64,000 nucleotides of DNA. Origin: Cololabis saira. Its lineage: Eukaryota > Chordata > Actinopteri > Beloniformes > Belonidae. The notes under the pieces were generated by a model. The model was not told the DNA's origin, made no database searches, and worked only from the letters and a program-made list of their open reading frames with translations. The stretch is taken from contig NC_084599.1 in NCBI RefSeq assembly GCF_033807715.1, positions 5,942,125 to 6,006,124 of the forward strand. Direction: 5' to 3'. This document shows positions 52,901 through 60,229 of the stretch, in pieces. A program made the translations under genes and the position numbers. Positions within the stretch are counted from its first letter, which is position 1; every line of letters starts with the position of its first letter.

Positions 52901-55856
52901 CAAACAAATACTGTATTTGAGAATATAGAAATATAGTTATATGCAGACGATAGTCACTTCTACGTGAAACAACTGAACTTCCAAACTTGTTAACAGTTTG
53001 ATTTCAGTACTTAGTTACACCCCAGTATTATGACTCACTTTAGGCTTTATGTTGTGAATATTTATATTAATTCCTCTTGCAAAAGTACCTTCTAGTTCTG
53101 TAAAATGCTTAGGCTGTCTCGCACGCGACAGTCTTTTGACGTGTGTCCATGGATTTTTTAACATGTTTATTTAGGGGAGAACTTTCAGAGCTATGGCTAA
53201 TCAGCTTGTAGGGGCATTTAGCCTGGCTGCTGGGCTGTGCCGGGCCTCCAGGGGGAAATGGGAGCGGTGAGAGAATGATTGTAGATGTCTTCGTCAGTGA
53301 GTGTATGTTAGTGTATGTGTGGGTGGGTGTCCTGCGATGGACTGGCGACCTGTCCGGGGTGTACCCCTGCCTGACGCCTGTAAATAGCTAGGAGAGGCTC
53401 CAGCAGACCCTGTGACCCTGTAAAGGATATATAAAAAGGTATACAAAATGGATGGATGGATGAATGGGTGTCCGTTGTCTAACCTGGGTTTGGGGCTCTT
53501 TGCTGTTGGGCTTGTCTGGCTGGCTCCTTGTTGTTTAGGTGTTTCCTTCAGCATCTGTAACTTCAGTATATGTTTCCTTCAGCATCAGTAACTTCAGTAG
53601 GTGTTTCCTTCAGTAGATGTTTCCTTCAGCATCAGTAACTTCAGTAGATGTTTCCTTCAGCATCAGTAACTTCAGTAGGTGTTTCCTTCAGTAGATGTTT
53701 CCTTCAGCATTAGTAACTTCAGTAGATGTTTCCTTCAGCATTAGTAACATCAGTAGGTGTTTCCTTCAGCATCAGTAACTTCAGTAGATGTTTCCTTCAG
53801 CATCAGTAACTTCAGTAGGTGTTTCCTTCAGCATCATTAACTTCAGTAGATGTTTCTTTTAGCGGCAGTAACTTCAGTAGATGTTTCTTGTCTAACATAA
53901 TTAGTGTCTTTCCTGGTTTTGGAGGAAGTTCCGTCTTCTTTCCAACGTTATTTTAGTTCATTGACTTTATTGGACGTTCACTTCTACACAGCTCTTTGAG
54001 GGCCCAGCATGTCATGGACTTTAACATTTAACATTATCAATGAAGCCTGTTAGCCCAGATATGGAGCTTTTAGTTGCTTTTAGAGGATCATATTGTCTTT
54101 CCCTTTGTGTTTAAAAAAAAAAAGAAATACCTTAATAGTCCAGACCATCAAATTGATATCAGCTTTTATACACATCTGGACACCTGCTTATGGTCAGAGA
54201 TTATTAGCACATGGCAGCTGGAAGTAGTAAGGAGGTATTTAGATTTGATGGCATGATTTGACCTTTAATTTTGGGTTAATTAAAAAAAAATAAAAAAAAG
54301 TTTGTGAAAAAAGCTAGATGTTGTTTTTCCTATGAGAATGTCTCAAGTCTGATTGGCTGAATGCTGCTCTTTTGTTCTTCCAGCATCACAGCTACAGCCG
54401 CCAGCATCGGTGCGGCTGGGATTCCCCAGGCAGGGCTGGTTACCATGGTGATTGTGCTCACCTCAGTGGGCTTGCCACCAGATGACATCACTCTCATCGT
54501 GGCGATTGACTGGATCCTGTAAGTCAAAGAGCCAGTTATCACTTTTTTTCTCTTAGCCAATCCCTGTTTTAGCAAACAGCTGACTTGTTGATTCAGACTT
54601 TGCCTGATTCTAATCTTCTTTGTAAGAACTGTAATCAGCCGCAGTTATAAACGCATTATGTGCTTTGAGTCTTAATAGTCTGATGGAATTTTCCTCTGCA
54701 TCTGCAGCGACAGGTTTCGGACTATGATCAATGTCCTGGGTGATGCCCTGGCAGCTGGAATCATTGCGCACCTTTGTCGGAAGGATTTCCCACTGGGCGC
54801 AACAGGAAAGGTAAAATCACAACAGAGGTTTCAGAGATACTTATTAAGCTACAATATACTGAAAAAAAATATTTTAATTTTAGATTTGAAAGCAGTACTG
54901 CGGAAGAATTTTGATCAATTTATGTTTTCTCTGAGCGGCCACCTCTAGTTCTGGTGTGGTCAAGCATAAATACAACCCAGCGGTACATGTGGTTTAAAGC
55001 AGTGTTTTTCAACCCTGGTCTTTAACCCTAACCCATGTAAATGAGGTTTATTCTGCACAGATGAGGGTCTGTTATGGTGTCCTGCAGGGTTCAGTGCTAG
55101 GGCCAATCAGTTTATACATGCAGCCCTTGGGAAGTATTTATAAGTATGTAGACCCACGGCATCAATGTTCATTGCTAAGCTGATGATACGCAGCTGTATT
55201 TGTCTATGAAGATGAAACAGAACCGTAAGATAAACTTCAAGCATGTCTTAGGGACATCAAGGACTGGATGTCCACTAACTTTTTTTTTACACTTTTTGTG
55301 TCTGCTGTCTACACCTGTTTACATAATCATCTCTTAAGTACACTAGCTAGCAATGTATCATTCAAATGTAGATAAAACTCTTTGTTCTTAGTTAACGGAT
55401 AATTGCTCCTAATATATTTCGTCTTTTGTACCCATGACAATATATCTGCATCTTTCCTCTCTCTGTTCCTCATCCTCTCTTTTATAACTCCCTTTCCCCT
55501 TGCGTCATGTTCTGGATCTCTGGAAAGCGCATGGAGACAATTTGCATTGTAGTAAAGGTTATATAAATAAAGCTGAATTAAATGAATTATACTAACTGAT
55601 GAAATTGTGCTACGATGAGTTTAAACATTTTCACAGTGAGTATCTGTTCTTTAATCCTCTAAGTTAGCATCTTTCTGTGTTTTCTCTGCAGTCCGTGCCA
55701 TCATATGGGACGCAGAATCCTCACAACAATTCCCACAGCATCAATGTACCGATGACCGAAATGCACACGCACAAAGACAGCATGTTTGAAATGTCGGGAG
55801 ACTCAGTGGGCCACAAGCACGCCCACACCGTTTACTACAATATCTGTCAGGTGTGA
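24647..55856 (+). CDS. Excitatory amino-acid transporter, EAAT5/SLC1A7-like, 11 exons
   Basis: Eleven coding exons join in phase to 575 codons plus a stop, normal for EAATs (about 525-575). SLC1 proteins are trimeric plasma-membrane carriers moving glutamate or aspartate with Na+/H+ against K+, with a chloride conductance. Diagnostic parts are intact: [10 protein letters not shown] in TM2-3, the serine run of hairpin 1 (about 374-379), NMDGT in TM7 (about 410-414), the [13 protein letters not shown] hairpin 2, and TM8 with Asp488 and Arg491-Thr492. The Arg favours acidic over neutral substrates. YLWTTF and the LTPPPxVxYK loop point to EAAT5; a teleost-specific SLC1A8/9 paralogue is the alternative. 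The tail is His-rich and ends in NICQV. EAAT5 is mainly retinal in other vertebrates. Introns are loaded with transposons. Confidence 0.93.
25043..26067 (+). other. Intron 1 sequence without recognised gene
   Basis: No exon-like frame seen. One degenerate pair of GGTCTGGATCCA motifs at 25550-25645 relates to the 39-bp minisatellite unit; a (CAA)n-rich patch lies at 25985-26025. Confidence 0.5.
26068..26244 (+). repeat. 177-bp dispersed repeat, copy 2
   Basis: Direct copy of 23313-23489, 2.75 kb apart, one in each gene's territory. Confidence 0.9.
26300..26819 (-). pseudogene. LINE reverse-transcriptase C-terminal fragment
   Basis: Two overlapping - strand frames encode a [20 protein letters not shown] stretch and, after a frame break, [18 protein letters not shown]. 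Both are conserved C-terminal signatures of a fish LINE, a different family from the L2-like copies. Decayed. Confidence 0.65.
26820..28004 (+). other. Intron 1 sequence without recognised gene
   Basis: AT-rich; no coding motif or clear repeat boundary found. Confidence 0.5.
28013..28760 (-). mobile_element. 748-bp hAT deletion derivative with BED finger
   Basis: Ends TAGTGCTGTCAGGCG and, inverted, TAGGGCTGTCAGTTT, with a perfect 8-bp duplication ATAATTAT at 28005-28012 and 28761-28768. Sub-terminal AATTAATCTAATTAA repeats sit at both ends. Internally only the N-terminal coding part of a transposase is left. Confidence 0.9.
28344..28649 (-). pseudogene. BED zinc-finger fragment of a hAT transposase
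   Basis: 101 codons. Near the C-terminal third, [18 protein letters not shown] is followed by L-N-Y-H-L-N-A-K-H: a BED finger with both Cys and both His ligands. The catalytic core and dimerisation domain are missing, so at most it could make a DNA-binding peptide. Confidence 0.65.
28824..28914. repeat. (TGAT)n microsatellite
   Basis: About 20 TTGA/TGAT tetramers, directly before the 3' end of an antisense LINE and probably grown from its tail. Confidence 0.95.
28915..29960 (-). mobile_element. Antisense LINE fragment carrying a SINE
   Basis: On the - strand 29455-29955 encodes [14 protein letters not shown], a reverse-transcriptase catalytic motif with S-D-D in place of A-D-D. It continues through [20 protein letters not shown] to a [20 protein letters not shown] tail. 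The 3' UTR follows to 28915 and is split by a SINE. 5' truncated. Confidence 0.75.
29027..29370 (+). mobile_element. tRNA-derived SINE, second family
   Basis: GGGGCGGCAGTAGCTCAGGTGG (A box TAGCTCAGGTGG), B box GGTTCGAATCCC, and a 3' end GGGCGCTATATAAATCCAAG then (ATT)n. The tRNA-like head is only part of a 344-bp unit inserted in LINE sequence, so it is not a tRNA gene. A short TAAACA may be the target duplication. Confidence 0.8.
29961..30959 (+). other. Intron 1 sequence without recognised gene
   Basis: No coding motif, repeat array or transposon terminus identified. Confidence 0.5.
31279..31542. repeat. 37-40-bp tandem repeat in Tc1 transposase
   Basis: Seven copies of a unit with GTTCCTCCATGATCTCC and TCTAGAGCAGTGATTGG. 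Two kinds differ by three bases (CCATGATC or CCATGCAGATC). It lies in the C-terminal coding region of the dead transposase. Confidence 0.92.
31540..32406 (-). pseudogene. Tc1 transposase pseudogene
   Basis: Starts at an ATG at 32406 (M-A-K-T-K-E-L-S type). The middle retains [18 protein letters not shown], with the second Asp of the DDE triad, and [19 protein letters not shown]. Frameshifts split it into pieces (31956-32159, 31789-32013) and the C-terminal Glu region is scrambled by the tandem repeat. Confidence 0.85.
33130..33530 (-). repeat. Pro/Val/Glu-rich imperfect repeat in the LTR element
   Basis: About 13 imperfect 30-bp units reading V-P-E-P-V-K-style on the - strand (for example [17 protein letters not shown]). 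The other strand is also open and Gly/Ser/Thr-rich, as expected of such a repeat. Confidence 0.7.
33665..34087 (-). pseudogene. Gag-like leader protein fragment
   Basis: 140 codons starting [20 protein letters not shown], directly after the LTR leader. The equivalent frame at 9066 starts MDPVGEYITLIQFIYREAEK, so this is the conserved N-terminus of the family. A second, shifted copy of a [14 protein letters not shown] unit follows. I cannot name the protein family beyond gag-like by position. Confidence 0.55.
34485..34880. mobile_element. Two abutting LINE tails
   Basis: 34485-34815 ends GGAATATCTAATCTAATCTAA, a + strand LINE-type tail. 34820-34880 is the antisense first 60 bases of the L2-like 3' end (ATTTATATAGCGTCTA, AACAGAAGTTGTCTCTAG). 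Confidence 0.6.
35252..35612 (+). mobile_element. tRNA-derived SINE with 12-bp target duplications
   Basis: Same family as 7345-7703, with a (TGAA)n tail. TAATCGCTTTTT duplications at 35240-35251 and 35613-35624. It ends only about 20 bases before the splice acceptor of transporter exon 2. Confidence 0.92.
35646..35725 (+). CDS. Transporter exon 2
   Basis: Acceptor TACCACAG, 80 bases, ends phase 2. Encodes [20 protein letters not shown] in TM2. The SINE lies just upstream, so the acceptor's polypyrimidine tract (CTTTTTTCTTTCTTTTTCG) is partly the duplicated target DNA. Confidence 0.93.
36485..36700 (+). CDS. Transporter exon 3
   Basis: Acceptor TTGTTCTGCAG, phase 2 in and out. TM3 and the following loop, with [29 protein letters not shown] and [10 protein letters not shown]. 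Confidence 0.95.
36701..37590 (+). other. Intron 3, left part, no feature recognised
   Basis: AT-rich; no coding motif. Confidence 0.5.
37592..38085. mobile_element. hAT-type MITE
   Basis: The right end reads TGTTTTTGCCCACCCCTA with sub-terminal TATCGAATCGACCGG and CGATATATTGC motifs, the mirror of CACGATACGATACACATCACGATAC near the left end. The left terminus is eroded and no target duplication is convincing. Confidence 0.5.
38280..39610 (+). pseudogene. Second Tc1-type transposase relic, split by an insertion
   Basis: Left part (38280-38737) retains the GTCAAATTATTGGCTTCAAG start region and a GTACAAACTTGTGGGGG stretch. Right part (39286-39610) retains GGCACGGGCATATTCCA, TGGCCACCACAGAATCCAGA and GGGATGTGCTGGAGAAG. 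These are Tc1/mariner blocks different from the Tc1 at 30962. Large parts are deleted and no frame survives. Confidence 0.65.
38738..39285. mobile_element. Unidentified insertion within the Tc1 relic
   Basis: About 550 bp rich in CA/ACAC (38750-38970) and then A/T, splitting the Tc1-like sequence at a point where the two sides would otherwise continue. No terminal repeats identified; possibly a LINE 3' UTR. Confidence 0.4.
39611..40203 (+). other. Intron 3, no feature recognised
   Basis: One degenerate GTCTGGATC-family motif near 39675 (CAGACCCTAGTGGTCAGTAG). Otherwise nothing identified. Confidence 0.5.
40212..40924. mobile_element. 713-bp hAT-type MITE with nested fold-back
   Basis: Ends CAGTGCTTGAGTTG and, inverted, CAGTACTGGAGTTG. 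Flanks GTTATAAG (40204-40211) and GCTATAAG (40925-40932) match at 7 of 8. An inner inverted repeat pairs ACCTGTTTCAAGTAGATTTT at about 40627 with its complement near 40720. Confidence 0.8.
40933..41990 (+). other. Intron 3, right part, no feature recognised
   Basis: A-rich run at 41096-41120. A - strand open frame of 166 codons at 41671-42171 overlaps the real exons 4-5 and has no recognisable domain. Confidence 0.5.
41991..42033 (+). CDS. Transporter exon 4
   Basis: 43 bases, acceptor TTTTCCTACAG, encodes [14 protein letters not shown]; phase 0 out. Separated from exon 5 by an 82-base intron. Confidence 0.93.
42116..42323 (+). CDS. Transporter exon 5
   Basis: Acceptor CTTTTTCCAG. Encodes the extracellular TM4 loop ([20 protein letters not shown]) and [14 protein letters not shown]. 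Phase 1 out, donor GTGAGC. No N-x-S/T glycosylation site is evident in this loop, unlike many EAATs. Confidence 0.95.
42324..43487 (+). other. Intron 5, left part
   Basis: A loose repeat of an AATGAGTGGTTAGGTTTAG-like motif spans about 43060-43200. No coding feature. Confidence 0.45.
43700..44836. repeat. 21-bp minisatellite A, about 54 units
   Basis: Unit ACTAACTAGAGGTTTACTAA plus C, with variants (ACCAAC, CTGACAC, and 22-base AAACACTAAC). It is the complement of the LINE 3' UTR motif at 9960-10020, where only about two units occur. Long S-V-S-K-P-L-V frames on the - strand are by-products. Confidence 0.95.
45027..45266 (+). pseudogene. LINE C-terminal fragment, second family, copy A
   Basis: 79 codons with [20 protein letters not shown] and [20 protein letters not shown], the C-terminal end of another fish LINE polyprotein. 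It abuts the antisense L2-like piece. The same frame recurs 1084 bases on. Confidence 0.7.
45530..45921. repeat. 21-bp minisatellite B, about 18 units
   Basis: Same unit as array A with about one third of the copy number. Confidence 0.95.
46111..46350 (+). pseudogene. LINE C-terminal fragment, second family, copy B
   Basis: Almost the same 79 codons as 45027-45266, with a few changes (for example Arg to His near the end), consistent with the tandem duplication. Confidence 0.7.
46388..46923 (+). other. Intron 5 spacer
   Basis: (AGAATC)n at 46441-46459, then unassigned, moderately GC-rich sequence. Confidence 0.45.
46924..47255 (-). pseudogene. Small membrane/coiled-coil protein, frameshifted, unrecognised
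   Basis: From an ATG at 47255: about 14 residues containing [10 protein letters not shown], an acidic VEEVEDA, one strong membrane segment ([20 protein letters not shown]), a basic Y-G-Q-M-R-K patch, then [11 protein letters not shown]. One frame change near 47055 leads into [20 protein letters not shown] and a heptad-like helix [20 protein letters not shown] ending in TGA at 46924. Total about 110 residues. The layout suggests a single-pass membrane protein with a cytosolic coiled coil. It is embedded between LINE pieces. I cannot name the family. Confidence 0.5.
47456..47690 (-). mobile_element. Antisense L2-like LINE C-terminal fragment
   Basis: Encodes, on the - strand, [20 protein letters not shown] and [18 protein letters not shown]. 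The frame then runs out of LINE sequence at about 47456 into unrelated DNA. Confidence 0.85.
47762..47861 (+). CDS. Transporter exon 6
   Basis: Acceptor AATGTTCTGCAG, phase 1 in, phase 2 out (GTGAGT donor). Encodes [15 protein letters not shown] and [14 protein letters not shown]. Confidence 0.95.
47950..47977. repeat. Poly-C tract
   Basis: 28 consecutive C in the transporter intron 6, 89 bases after the donor. Such a run is unusual and assembly-prone. Confidence 0.95.
47978..48879 (+). other. Intron 6, left part, no feature recognised
   Basis: No coding motif or transposon end seen. Confidence 0.5.
48880..50090 (-). mobile_element. Antisense L2-like LINE, 3' half
   Basis: Starts with (AATTC)n and the complement of the LINE 3' UTR as seen at 10130-10540, and continues to the C-terminal coding region (49722-50048, reading [20 protein letters not shown]). 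An extra internal duplication of about 190 bp (GGGGACCGCAGGCCAGCAC at 49200 and 49385) is absent from the + strand copy. Confidence 0.88.
50715..51350 (-). mobile_element. Antisense L2-like LINE fragment
   Basis: Another 3' UTR plus C-terminal region, reading leftwards from a GGAGATGGAAAAATGC block at about 51300. Contains only one to two units of the CTAGAGGTTTAC motif, the unamplified state. Confidence 0.85.
51351..52377 (+). other. Intron 6, right part, no feature recognised
   Basis: No coding motif; ends in the acceptor TTGCTGTTCTTCTCAG. Confidence 0.5.
52378..52611 (+). CDS. Transporter exon 7
   Basis: Phase 2 in and out. Encodes [17 protein letters not shown], the TM6 helix and [13 protein letters not shown] leading into hairpin 1. 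Followed by an 87-base intron. Confidence 0.95.
52699..52893 (+). CDS. Transporter exon 8
   Basis: Completes the hairpin 1 serine run and carries [30 protein letters not shown] and [14 protein letters not shown]. Phase 2 out. Confidence 0.96.
53300..53465 (+). mobile_element. SINE 3' fragment
   Basis: Truncated member of the 7345 family: CTGCGATGGACTGGCGACC, AGGCTCCAGCAGACCC, and an ATGGATGGATGGATG tail. Confidence 0.85.
53541..53885. repeat. 31-bp minisatellite with 16-bp short units
   Basis: About ten units of GTTTCCTTCAGCATCAGTAA + CTTCAGTAGAT, with GTAGAT and GTAGGT endings tending to alternate. Two internally deleted 16-base units (GTTTCCTTCAGTAGAT) show that recombination occurred at the internal CTTCAG direct repeat. 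In intron 8. Confidence 0.95.
54384..54518 (+). CDS. Transporter exon 9
   Basis: Hairpin 2 exon: [20 protein letters not shown] followed by [10 protein letters not shown]. Acceptor TGTTCTTCCAG, donor GTAAGT. Confidence 0.96.
54708..54810 (+). CDS. Transporter exon 10
   Basis: TM8: [20 protein letters not shown], with the substrate-side-chain Arg and conserved Asp residues. Phase 0 out. Confidence 0.96.
55020..55590 (+). mobile_element. L2-like LINE fragment with YADD remnant
   Basis: The GGGTCTGTTATGGTGTCCTG block equals 8687-8700 of the first LINE and continues into the part that copy lost, including a TGATGATACGCAGCTGTATT catalytic region. It then jumps by deletion to the 3' end (TATATAAATAAAGCTGAATT). 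In intron 10. Confidence 0.75.
55692..55856 (+). CDS. Transporter exon 11 and stop
   Basis: 54 codons of cytosolic tail: [20 protein letters not shown], then a His-rich part with [11 protein letters not shown] and [14 protein letters not shown], stop TGA. Confirms a full-length transporter. Confidence 0.93.
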   Translation, partial: SVPSYGTQNPHNNSHSINVPMTEMHTHKDSMFEMSGDSVGHKHAHTVYYNICQV

Positions 55857-56425
55857 AGGATTGGACGCACTCTAGTAGAGTGTGGTCACACCGCATTGTG
55901 CCATCTGATCAGGAGTGTTAAGAGGAATCAAACTCTGTGCAGAAACCTCCTTCTTGTTCCCACTTTGAGTTATTGGATGGGAGCTGTGGTTTATCTGGTA
56001 ACAGGTACAGCTTCGTAAGGACTCAAGAATGGGAAGTCACAGGGCACTCCGACTTTTACATTACTTCACTGGAAGCTCAGATGCTCGCCCAAATGGGAAA
56101 TGGATGCTGTGGATACCTACAGGAACAACTTAATTTGTGCCAGAGGATTATGGGTAAATAGCACCATGCAATTTTGGAGAGATACCTTCTTCCAGCACAT
56201 TCTGGTCACAGAGCTAACCATTCTTCAAAAGTTTAATAGCAAGCTTAATCTGTAGTTGGGTTTTAAAGTCTCTACTTCAGTGACTTTGGTCTCCATCCTG
56301 TTTTTTACTGTAAACCAGAAGTTATACCAAGTGGTTGACGTGGTTCAGTATGGTCTTTGAGTTGAAACAGCACACTCCCCCTGGGTAGGACCTTGTTAAT
56401 CACAGATGAACCAGCAATAAAATGT
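55857..56425 (+). other. Transporter 3' UTR
   Basis: AATAAA at about 56416 gives a 3' UTR of about 570 bases. A 74-codon frame at 55937-56161 lies inside it and has no recognisable domain. Confidence 0.6.
56416..56421 (+). terminator. Polyadenylation signal candidate
   Basis: AATAAA in CCAGCAATAAAATG, the first canonical signal after the transporter stop codon. Confidence 0.6.
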
Positions 56426-56439
56426 ACCCAGCGGTACAT

Positions 56440-56650
56440 TGTCTAGGGTGGCATGGTGGCTTGGTGGGTTGCACAGATGCCCCACTGCAGAAAGGTTCTG
56501 CAGAACCCATATGCTCTGTAAGAAGGTTCTTGCTCAACAAGAAGGTTCCATTTTTTCCTGAAGAGAGCTGTGATAAAGTCCATTAAGACTCTTGTGACAT
56601 TAAATAAGGATAACTGGATGTAGTTGATGGATGGACATGGGCAAATCATT
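56440..56650 (+). mobile_element. Degenerate SINE
   Basis: GGGTGGCATGGTGGCTTGGTGG resembles the head of the 7345 family; a (TGGA)-like tail lies at about 56625. The middle is diverged. Confidence 0.4.
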
Positions 56651-58430
56651 TACAAAATTAACATTGACTTGAAAGTGGTGACTATAAACTTGTTACAAAA
56701 ATGTTTGTTGACTTAACAAAACAGACAGGAAACCAAACAGGTCCAAAGCTGACTACATCAGCCTTATCTTAGTTTAGCAACAGGAAAGTCATGGAGACCT
56801 TTATGTCTTGCTTGTGGAACAGCTAGGTTACTGGTCCTGTGTGGCTTCATGGGTGGGTACAGCTGAATGTCATCTCCATAGTAGCAAAGGTTTGTGCCAT
56901 GTGGTATAATAATAGTGCTTAGTCGTGTGGAGTGAAAAGCAATGCTCCAAGCCCAAAACCCTATGGAACTCCATGACCAACTTTAGTGTAAAATCCTGGT
57001 TCATGTGAACAAACTTCAGTTTGTTGTATTTGTATCAGACAAATAGGACTCCAACCAAGCTAATATGGTTCAATTGATCGCAATAACATGTTCAAGCCTG
57101 TATAATACAATTTTGTGATTGAGTTGATCACCTTGATAGTCAATTGATGAAGTTGTTGGTGACCATTCAACTCATCGCTGAACAAACCATTGCTGTAGAA
57201 TGATGGTTAGCTCTTTGACCTGAAGGCATCCTTTCTCCGTGGACATTGACTCCAATATTTGCTTCTGAACTGGGTGGGAAACCCCCCTAATCTTCATGTT
57301 GGATGATTTATGAGAAGGTTTCAGAATTGCATTGGATCACACAGGATGGAGTAAAACAAGGAAGTACCAGTGAACGTGGATCAAACAGCTTCATCCAAAG
57401 CATCGTCTCTGTCTGACCTCTCAGCACAAACACAAACCTCTGAATGACCTGAGTGGCCATCTGATTGGCCAGTGCTCAGTTTTCACCATGCCTGTGGGAT
57501 CAAAGCTAATAACTGTATTCAAGTGCTCTTCATCTTACAGACTCTAGATTCCTTTTTCTTCTGCATGCTGGCATGCGCTCTGACTGGCTTCATTTGAAGT
57601 CTTTGTGCATTATTTTGTTTTTGTTGTCATTTTGACTTAAATGATGCAAAGTAAACAAAGTGCTGTAGGCATTATGGGAGCTTAACTAGTGCCAGTTGCA
57701 GCTAACATGAACATATACAGGCCATTTCCACTGTAGGTTACTTTAACACAGTCCTGCCTAAGCCACAATATTTCAAGTTGAACATGATTTCAGTGTGGCA
57801 TCAAGCGTTAGTTTATCTGAAAACAAGTACAGTGATTCGATGTTAAAATACATTTTGCAAAAGGAAACCTACATGACCAATGGATTTTACATCTGTGTTA
57901 AAATTCATGCTAAATACACAAGAAGAGAGATTTCCTTTCTCCTGAGGTCAACCAGAATTTGTTGGTCAAATTTTCTGGGTAGTTCTCCAGTTTTACAAAA
58001 CCGAATCAAAATTTTGACATAATGAAAGAAATTCAAAAACAGTAAGAGTTAAAAAGCAACTAATTTTGTGAACTGCTGAATTAATGAAACTGGATCGCAA
58101 ACATAATTATCTAACCCACACATTAAAAGATGTTTCAGTGATACTAGAAGGTCATCCAAAATGCTAATATAGTTTTAAGATCAAAAGAAGTTGCAAACAC
58201 GATACCGTTTCTCACAAAAATGCTCTGATTACAATTTTCTTGGCCAATCCCAGTTTTCAAAATCAAACAAGAACTATAATCATTTGTAGTTATAAATCAA
58301 CGAGTGAAGATAACAGAGGCTGCAGGACATGTGCTCAGCTCGCGGTGTGAAGCCTTGTTAGCTTCATACCACTGAGCACGCTCAGCAGGATGATTTTAAG
58401 TGTTGGATTACATTTGTTATCCCAATTGAC
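56651..58430 (+). other. Intergenic, possible old LINE traces
   Basis: 56870-57130 contains phrases (AATGTCATCTCCATAGTAGC, CTATGGAACTCCATGACCAA) reminiscent of a widespread fish LINE region, too decayed to classify. No host gene seen. Confidence 0.35.
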
Positions 58431-58548
58431 CCAATGTCAAGCCCCGGCCCTGTTGCTAGGTCAGAAAAACTGTCAGCTCTCCCGTCCACTTCCATTGTAA
58501 AAACTGGGTTTTACATCACTTTATTTCTAATTATTGTACCAAAGAAAA

Positions 58549-58824
58549 TCAACAGCAATTAGATATAAATAAAAAGGAACACTTCAGGCACTGTGTAGTG
58601 AGTTTAAAAAATGGAGGTTTGCGACAAAAACTAGATCTTTTGACTAGTTTAGCTGATAGCAGGGTGGAAGGGTTGAACTGCGAGGGCGGCCGTCCACGTA
58701 GCTTTATCCAGAGCAGACATTCTTCGTAATTTACCGTTGGTTTTGGGATGAAATGTATTCCTGTGATTCTCTCCGGGTAGCGGGTTTCACTTTTACAAGT
58801 GCCCCGAGCACACCGCTTAACCAT
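58549..58824 (-). pseudogene. THAP-domain fragment
   Basis: From an ATG at 58824: MVKRCARGTCKSETRYPERI, then HFIPKP and an L-W-I-K-L-R-G-R-P stretch. This matches the N-terminal half of a THAP zinc finger (C-x4-C, then F-x-P, W). The usual C-x2-H pair is not seen before the sequence becomes nondescript. THAP domains occur in host regulators and in P-element/Kolobok-type transposases; an isolated fragment in intergenic DNA suggests a transposon relic. Confidence 0.55.
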
Positions 58825-58955
58825 TTTAAGATAAATAAATAAAGACTTTCGCGGTTGTAGCTATGGGTTGTAGCATGCTGCCGAGGCGACTTTGCTTTGG
58901 CAGTACGGTTCAGGTTTCTGCCCGTTTGGGGATAAAAAATACATTGCAGCCTCAC

Positions 58956-60185
58956 CAGTGTGGTCCCAAGTGTTCCTTTTTACTAATACACAGTTTTAAA
59001 ACATAATCTAGTGATTTAAATTTTGGTATAAAGTAAGTAAAAGCTACGCTTTTTCCATTGATGTGAACGAGAGAGACGGCTGTTTTGTCCAACCGGATAT
59101 TCTGACCCGGGTGTAGCGACGGAGAATAATTTTTCTGATTGGTCAGTCAGGGACCAATCAGAAGCCTGACAAATTGTTTTGATTGGTGGTCCTCTACAGA
59201 TTATTTTTACATTACTGTTAAAAAGAGGACCATTTTTGATTTGCCAGGACTCTATGGGGACATTTCTTGATCCCTCCCATAAAATTAAACTTGTCAAAAC
59301 TATGCAAATTCAATTCAGTAATGTTTTATAATTCCCCAAAGACAAATGATTTTTGCATTTATATACATTTGATGCATTTATTGACTGAGTAAAATAAGAG
59401 CTGATCACTGGTCAGAACCAATCAGCCAGCAATTGTTTAATTCTTATCACCAGCTGAACAATTGGTGCATCTCAGATTTGGACAAATTTCACGAGGCAGT
59501 AAATGGTTTTAAAGTTCTGTTCAGCCTCTTTTTTCTTTGACAAAATTTAAACTTTTAAAACCATCAAGTTTAAAATGTTGAACAACAAAACTTTTTGAGT
59601 TTTTCATGTACATTTAAATGTAATTCACCATCTAGACAGAGACAACTTCTGTTGTAATAGACGCCATATAAATAAGATCAAATTGAATCTGGACTCCATA
59701 AAAACCAGACAGCAGGCTTACCTCCCCAAACAAACAGCATCAGTAGATTGTTGTCAACGATGGTGAGCGGTCATTTCAAAGCGTCTTGGGACTCTCAAGA
59801 GTCCTTCAACTCCTCCAACACATGCTTGTTGTCCTCCGGTTTGAAGGAAACTGGTAATAACGGCGTGAAGCTGATTATCTTCAAAGTGGAAGGTTTAACT
59901 CAAGTTCGTAGTTAGTTAAATGTTTGACCTCAGATATATTAAATCAGAAATGTTGTGTTTTTGCTAAAGTGCCGCTGAACTTGTGTGTGAAAGAGTAGTC
60001 GAAGAGTCAGTAGAGTTTAACTTGAAAATTTGTAGCTGCCTTAACTGAACTGTGGACCCTCTGTTGTTTTAACCTCAATGTTCATCTGCCAACACATTAG
60101 CCCAACAAGCTGGTCAGCTGTTAGCGAAGCTCCATCTTCACCAATCCACATCATGTACACTGTTTTTTTTTTGTTTTTGTTTTTT

Positions 60186-60186
<1 letters not shown>
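58956..60186 (+). other. Intergenic, no gene recognised
   Basis: A 50-base L2-like tail (GAGACAACTTCTGTTGTAAT, ATATAAATAAGATCAAATTG) lies at 59636-59690. A TTTCTGATTGGTCAGTCAGG / GGACCAATCAGAAGCC hairpin lies at about 59132-59170. Confidence 0.45.

Positions 60187-60188
<2 letters not shown>

Positions 60189-60226
<38 letters not shown>
60189..60226. repeat. (AT)n microsatellite
   Basis: About 19 AT units following a T-rich run. Confidence 0.95.
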
Positions 60227-60229
<3 letters not shown>

